Of a DNA stretch of 64,000 bases, positions 61,364-64,000 are shown in pieces. Origin of the DNA: Pelagomonas calceolata (taxonomy: Eukaryota > Sar > Pelagophyceae > Pelagomonadales > Pelagomonadaceae); assembly GCA_918797485.1 (NCBI GenBank), contig CAKKNE010000006.1, positions 682,001-746,000 of the forward strand. Direction: 5' to 3'. The notes under the pieces were generated by a model, which saw only the letters and a program-made list of their open reading frames with translations, was not told the DNA's origin and did not search any database. The stretch's first letter is position 1; the number at the start of each line of letters is the position of its first letter. A program made the position numbers and the translations under genes.

Positions 61364-61566
61364 ACAAGCTCATTTTTTTGGTCGTCCAAAAAGCGGTGGA
61401 CGCGTGGCCCCGCTGTAGGGTTTCGTGCAAGGAGGCTAGCGAAAACTTGCTTGAGACGTTCTATCGCTGCGGTAAAGTGGCGCGAGCGCTTCGCTGAGCT
61501 TGGCCTGAGCCCAAGCAAGAGAGGCCGACGACCCAGGCATCTCGCCGCCAGCGGCAGCGAGCAGCC

Positions 61567-64000
61567 ATGTCTGGCTACCCGCCGCCGCCGCCAGGCGCCT
61601 ACGGCCAGCCGCAAGCGCCGCGCCCTGCCTATGGTCAGCCGCAGGCGCCCAGGCCTGCGTACGGTGCGCCGCCCGGTCAGGCGCCCGGAGGCTACGCCCA
61701 GCCCGGCGCACCAGCGGCGCCGCGAGGCTATGCGCAGCCGGGTGCGCCGGCGGCGCCGCGCCAGCAGTTCGGCGCCGCTCCCGCCGCGCCGCGACAACAA
61801 TTTGGGGCGCCGGCGCCGCGATCATACGCGCCCCCTGCGGCGAGACCGCCGGCCGCTCCGGGTGGCTACGGCCAGCAGGCGCCGCGCGGCTATGCTCAAC
61901 CAGGGGCTCCGGCGGCGCCGCGGTCCTACGCGCCGCCGGCCGCGAGGCCGCCGGCCGCGCCCGCGGCGCCGCGAGGCCTAGCGCCGCCTGCGACGGCGCC
62001 CGCGCGAGGCTTCGCGCCGCAGGCGCCGCGCGCGCCGGCCGCGCCGCGGGGCCTGGCGCCGCCGGCCACCGCGCCGGCGCGCGGGCCGCCAATGGGCGCG
62101 CCGCGGCCGCCGATGGGCGCCGCGCCGGCGAGGGGCCCGCCGATGGGCGCCGCGCCGCCGATGAGCGCGCCGCCGGCCAGAGGACCGCAGGCCGCCTTCC
62201 ACCAGGTGCCGGCGCGCGCGGCCCAGCCGCCCACTGCTCAATTCGGCCAGATGCGCGTCGCCGACGGCGCGCCGCCGCCGCCAGGGCCTCCAAGAGGGCC
62301 GCCCTCGCGCAGCGGCTCCATGGTGAGCGCGCCGTCGCAGCAGGCCCCGAAGACGTTTCAAGGCTACGCGCCCGCCGCGGAGGGCGGCTACGTGCCGACG
62401 GCCCCCGGCGGCGCCGCCGCGCCGCCCGGGGCCGCGCAGCCCAGTCGTAGTCGCGCCGACATTTTGGCCTCGCCGCGGGGCTCCATGTCGCAGCCGGCGC
62501 TGCCCGCGGCGCCTATGAGCATGCCCGCGCCCCAGGTGGAAATAGATGAATCATCCCAGTGTGACGGCCGCTACATGCGCTGCTCCGTGAAGACGCTCCC
62601 GTCGACGGCGCAAGTCGCGTCCGCGTCGAAGCTCCCGCTCGGAGTGGTGTGCCAGCCCATGGCCCTCGATAGCCAGCAGGACGCGCCTCTGGACGTGGTT
62701 AACTTCGGCTCGACCGGTATTGTGAGGTGCAAGAAGTGCCGCGCCTACGTGAACCCCTTCGTGGCCTGGGTGAATAACGGGAGGCAGTGGCGCTGCAACG
62801 TCTGCGGCTTTAGCAACGACGTTCCGAATAGCTATTTCTGCCAGTTGGATGAGCGAGGTCGACGTAGAGATCGAGATCAAAGACCGGAACTGTCCAAGGG
62901 TAGTGTCGAGTTGGTGGCTCCGGGCGAGTACATGGTGCGACCCCCGCAGCCACCCGTGTACGTGTTCGCTGTGGATGTCTCCGCGCCGTCCGTGGCGTCT
63001 GGGCTGGTCAATGTCGCTGCTAGTACGATCAAGAAGTGTCTTGACAGTTTACCAGGAGCACCTCGCACTCAGGTTGCCGTCGTCACTTATGATAGCAGTG
63101 TGCACTTCTACAACCTGAAGGCGTCGCTGAAGCAGCCGTCCATGTTGACCGTGCCTGATCTTACTGATCTATTTGTACCGTTGCCGGATGATTTGCTGGT
63201 CAACTTGGCCGAAAGTAGAGAATCGATAGATATGCTGCTCGATAGTCTACCGCAGATGCATTCTGGTTCACCGTCACCGGCGTCATGTTTGGGTGCAGCG
63301 TTAACCGCGGCGTACCGCGTCATGGGCCATGTCGGTGGGAAGTTGTGCGTCTTCCAATCCCAGTTGCCGAACTGTGGCGAGGCTGCTCTGAAGAACCGAG
63401 AGAATCCTCGAGCCTATGGCACTGATGGGGAGAGAATGCTTTTACTGGCCGAGCAGAGCAAGGGCAAGAGTCCAGAACAAACTACTGCGTCGTGGTACGA
63501 GACGAGGGCCATCGAGTTTTCGCGGCTCCAGATCGGCGTGGAATTATTTGTGGCTCCTCCTACGAATGCCTACGTCGACCTCGCGACGTTGGCACTCCTC
63601 CCGAAGATCACGGCGGGCCAACTCTATTACTATCCGCAGTTCTCGTCCAAGAAAGATGCTGCTAAACTCGAGGCAGAACTAACGAGAGCTCTGACGCGAC
63701 CGACGGGCTTCGAGGCGGTGATGAGGGTCCGATGTACGCGCGGTCTACGTGTCTCCGCCTTCCGAGGCAACTATTATGTCAGGGGCCACGACTTACTGGC
63801 GCTGCCGAATTGTACTCCGGAAAGCGTTTTTGCCCTTGAAATTGCACATGATGCGGAAGCTCCCTTGACCGCTGGGGCCGCGTCGGTGCAGGCGTCTCTA
63901 CTGTATACGACTTCCTCCGGGGAGAGGAGGATTCGCGTGCACACTTTGGTGCTGCCGACGTCTCCCGACGTTGGTGTGGTCGCGGCGTCGGCGGACGTTG
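61567..64000 (+). CDS. SEC24: COPII coat protein SEC24, 5' part
   Basis: The frame is open from ATG 61567 to the window edge (at least 811 aa, no stop). SEC24 selects cargo for COPII vesicles leaving the ER. Residues 1-300 are a Pro/Gln/Ala/Gly-rich repeat region with APRGYAQPG and RGPPMGA units. The zinc finger follows (about 385-420: VRCKKCRAYVNPFVAW ... WRCNVC). The trunk domain begins at about 460 (PVYVFAVDVSAPSVASGLV, QVAVVTYDSSVHFYNL, LPQMHSGSPSPASCLGAAL) and continues through the beta-sandwich (GLRVSAFRGNYYVRG). No intron is needed in the visible part. Confidence 0.93.
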   Translation, partial: MSGYPPPPPGAYGQPQAPRPAYGQPQAPRPAYGAPPGQAPGGYAQPGAPAAPRGYAQPGAPAAPRQQFGAAPAAPRQQFGAPAPRSYAPPAARPPAAPGGYGQQAPRGYAQPGAPAAPRSYAPPAARPPAAPAAPRGLAPPATAPARGFAPQAPRAPAAPRGLAPPATAPARGPPMGAPRPPMGAAPARGPPMGAAPPMSAPPARGPQAAFHQVPARAAQPPTAQFGQMRVADGAPPPPGPPRGPPSRSGSMVSAPSQQAPKTFQGYAPAAEGGYVPTAPGGAAAPPGAAQPSRSRADILASPRGSMSQPALPAAPMSMPAPQVEIDESSQCDGRYMRCSVKTLPSTAQVASASKLPLGVVCQPMALDSQQDAPLDVVNFGSTGIVRCKKCRAYVNPFVAWVNNGRQWRCNVCGFSNDVPNSYFCQLDERGRRRDRDQRPELSKGSVELVAPGEYMVRPPQPPVYVFAVDVSAPSVASGLVNVAASTIKKCLDSLPGAPRTQVAVVTYDSSVHFYNLKASLKQPSMLTVPDLTDLFVPLPDDLLVNLAESRESIDMLLDSLPQMHSGSPSPASCLGAALTAAYRVMGHVGGKLCVFQSQLPNCGEAALKNRENPRAYGTDGERMLLLAEQSKGKSPEQTTASWYETRAIEFSRLQIGVELFVAPPTNAYVDLATLALLPKITAGQLYYYPQFSSKKDAAKLEAELTRALTRPTGFEAVMRVRCTRGLRVSAFRGNYYVRGHDLLALPNCTPESVFALEIAHDAEAPLTAGAASVQASLLYTTSSGERRIRVHTLVLPTSPDVGVVAASADV

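Noticed and set aside
61436-62361. Long minus-strand Ala/Arg/Pro frames opposite SEC24
   Set aside because: They are shadows of the GC-rich Pro/Ala/Gly repeat region of SEC24, with no domain.

Overview
This is a nuclear window from a GC-rich, gene-dense, intron-poor eukaryote. The best inference is a pelagophyte stramenopile alga of the Aureococcus/Pelagomonas kind. Three observations support this. Genes lie back to back, often with under 50 bp between 3' ends. Several proteins carry heterokont-like bipartite targeting leaders (2-isopropylmalate synthase, a YchJ-like protein, a DUF493 protein, a small membrane protein). Most of the few introns look like introners, that is, introns made by short non-autonomous DNA transposons. 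No rRNA, tRNA or CRISPR was seen.

Layout. 0-8 kb: an XPO6-like exportin (-) with an introner, a 48-aa membrane protein overlapping a RING/Tudor-like gene by one base, its disrupted tandem copy, and CLPTM1 (-). 8-16 kb: a coiled-coil gene, a SAM-domain gene, pinin, an ankyrin gene and a class II HDAC. 16-20 kb: tandem SR-rich KH-domain paralogs whose single introns sit at different places. 20-30 kb: a 7SK-type capping methyltransferase, a two-domain glycosyltransferase divergent from a secreted protein, a TPR protein, YchJ-like, NUP35-like and DNAJC28-like genes. 30-42 kb: a MYND-USP deubiquitinase, a gene whose seven WD repeats are separated by near-identical 50-54 bp introns, a large RING protein, IMP dehydrogenase, an HMGB protein and an ankyrin/TPR protein. 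42-54 kb: an RSL1D1-like ribosome factor, a membrane thioredoxin, DUF493, a SulP/STAS/cyclic-nucleotide transporter with an introner, an LRR protein with an introner and CENP-C. 54-64 kb: an AT-richer MITE-like insertion, a PDZ-like protein, an ABHD17-like hydrolase, 2-isopropylmalate synthase and the 5' part of SEC24.

Two genome-scale signals stand out. First, a palindromic element of about 24 bp (GCTAGTGTCTTACA, a 3-base spacer, CGCTAGC) recurs nine times in near-canonical form plus about three degenerate copies. It is only in 5' intergenic DNA. Eight of the nine lie between divergent genes, about 195-240 bp from the minus-strand ATG, and it looks like an undescribed bidirectional promoter element. 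Second, three canonical introners share 15-bp terminal inverted repeats and 8-bp target duplications. They act as introns in both orientations, because either terminal repeat can supply GT or AG.
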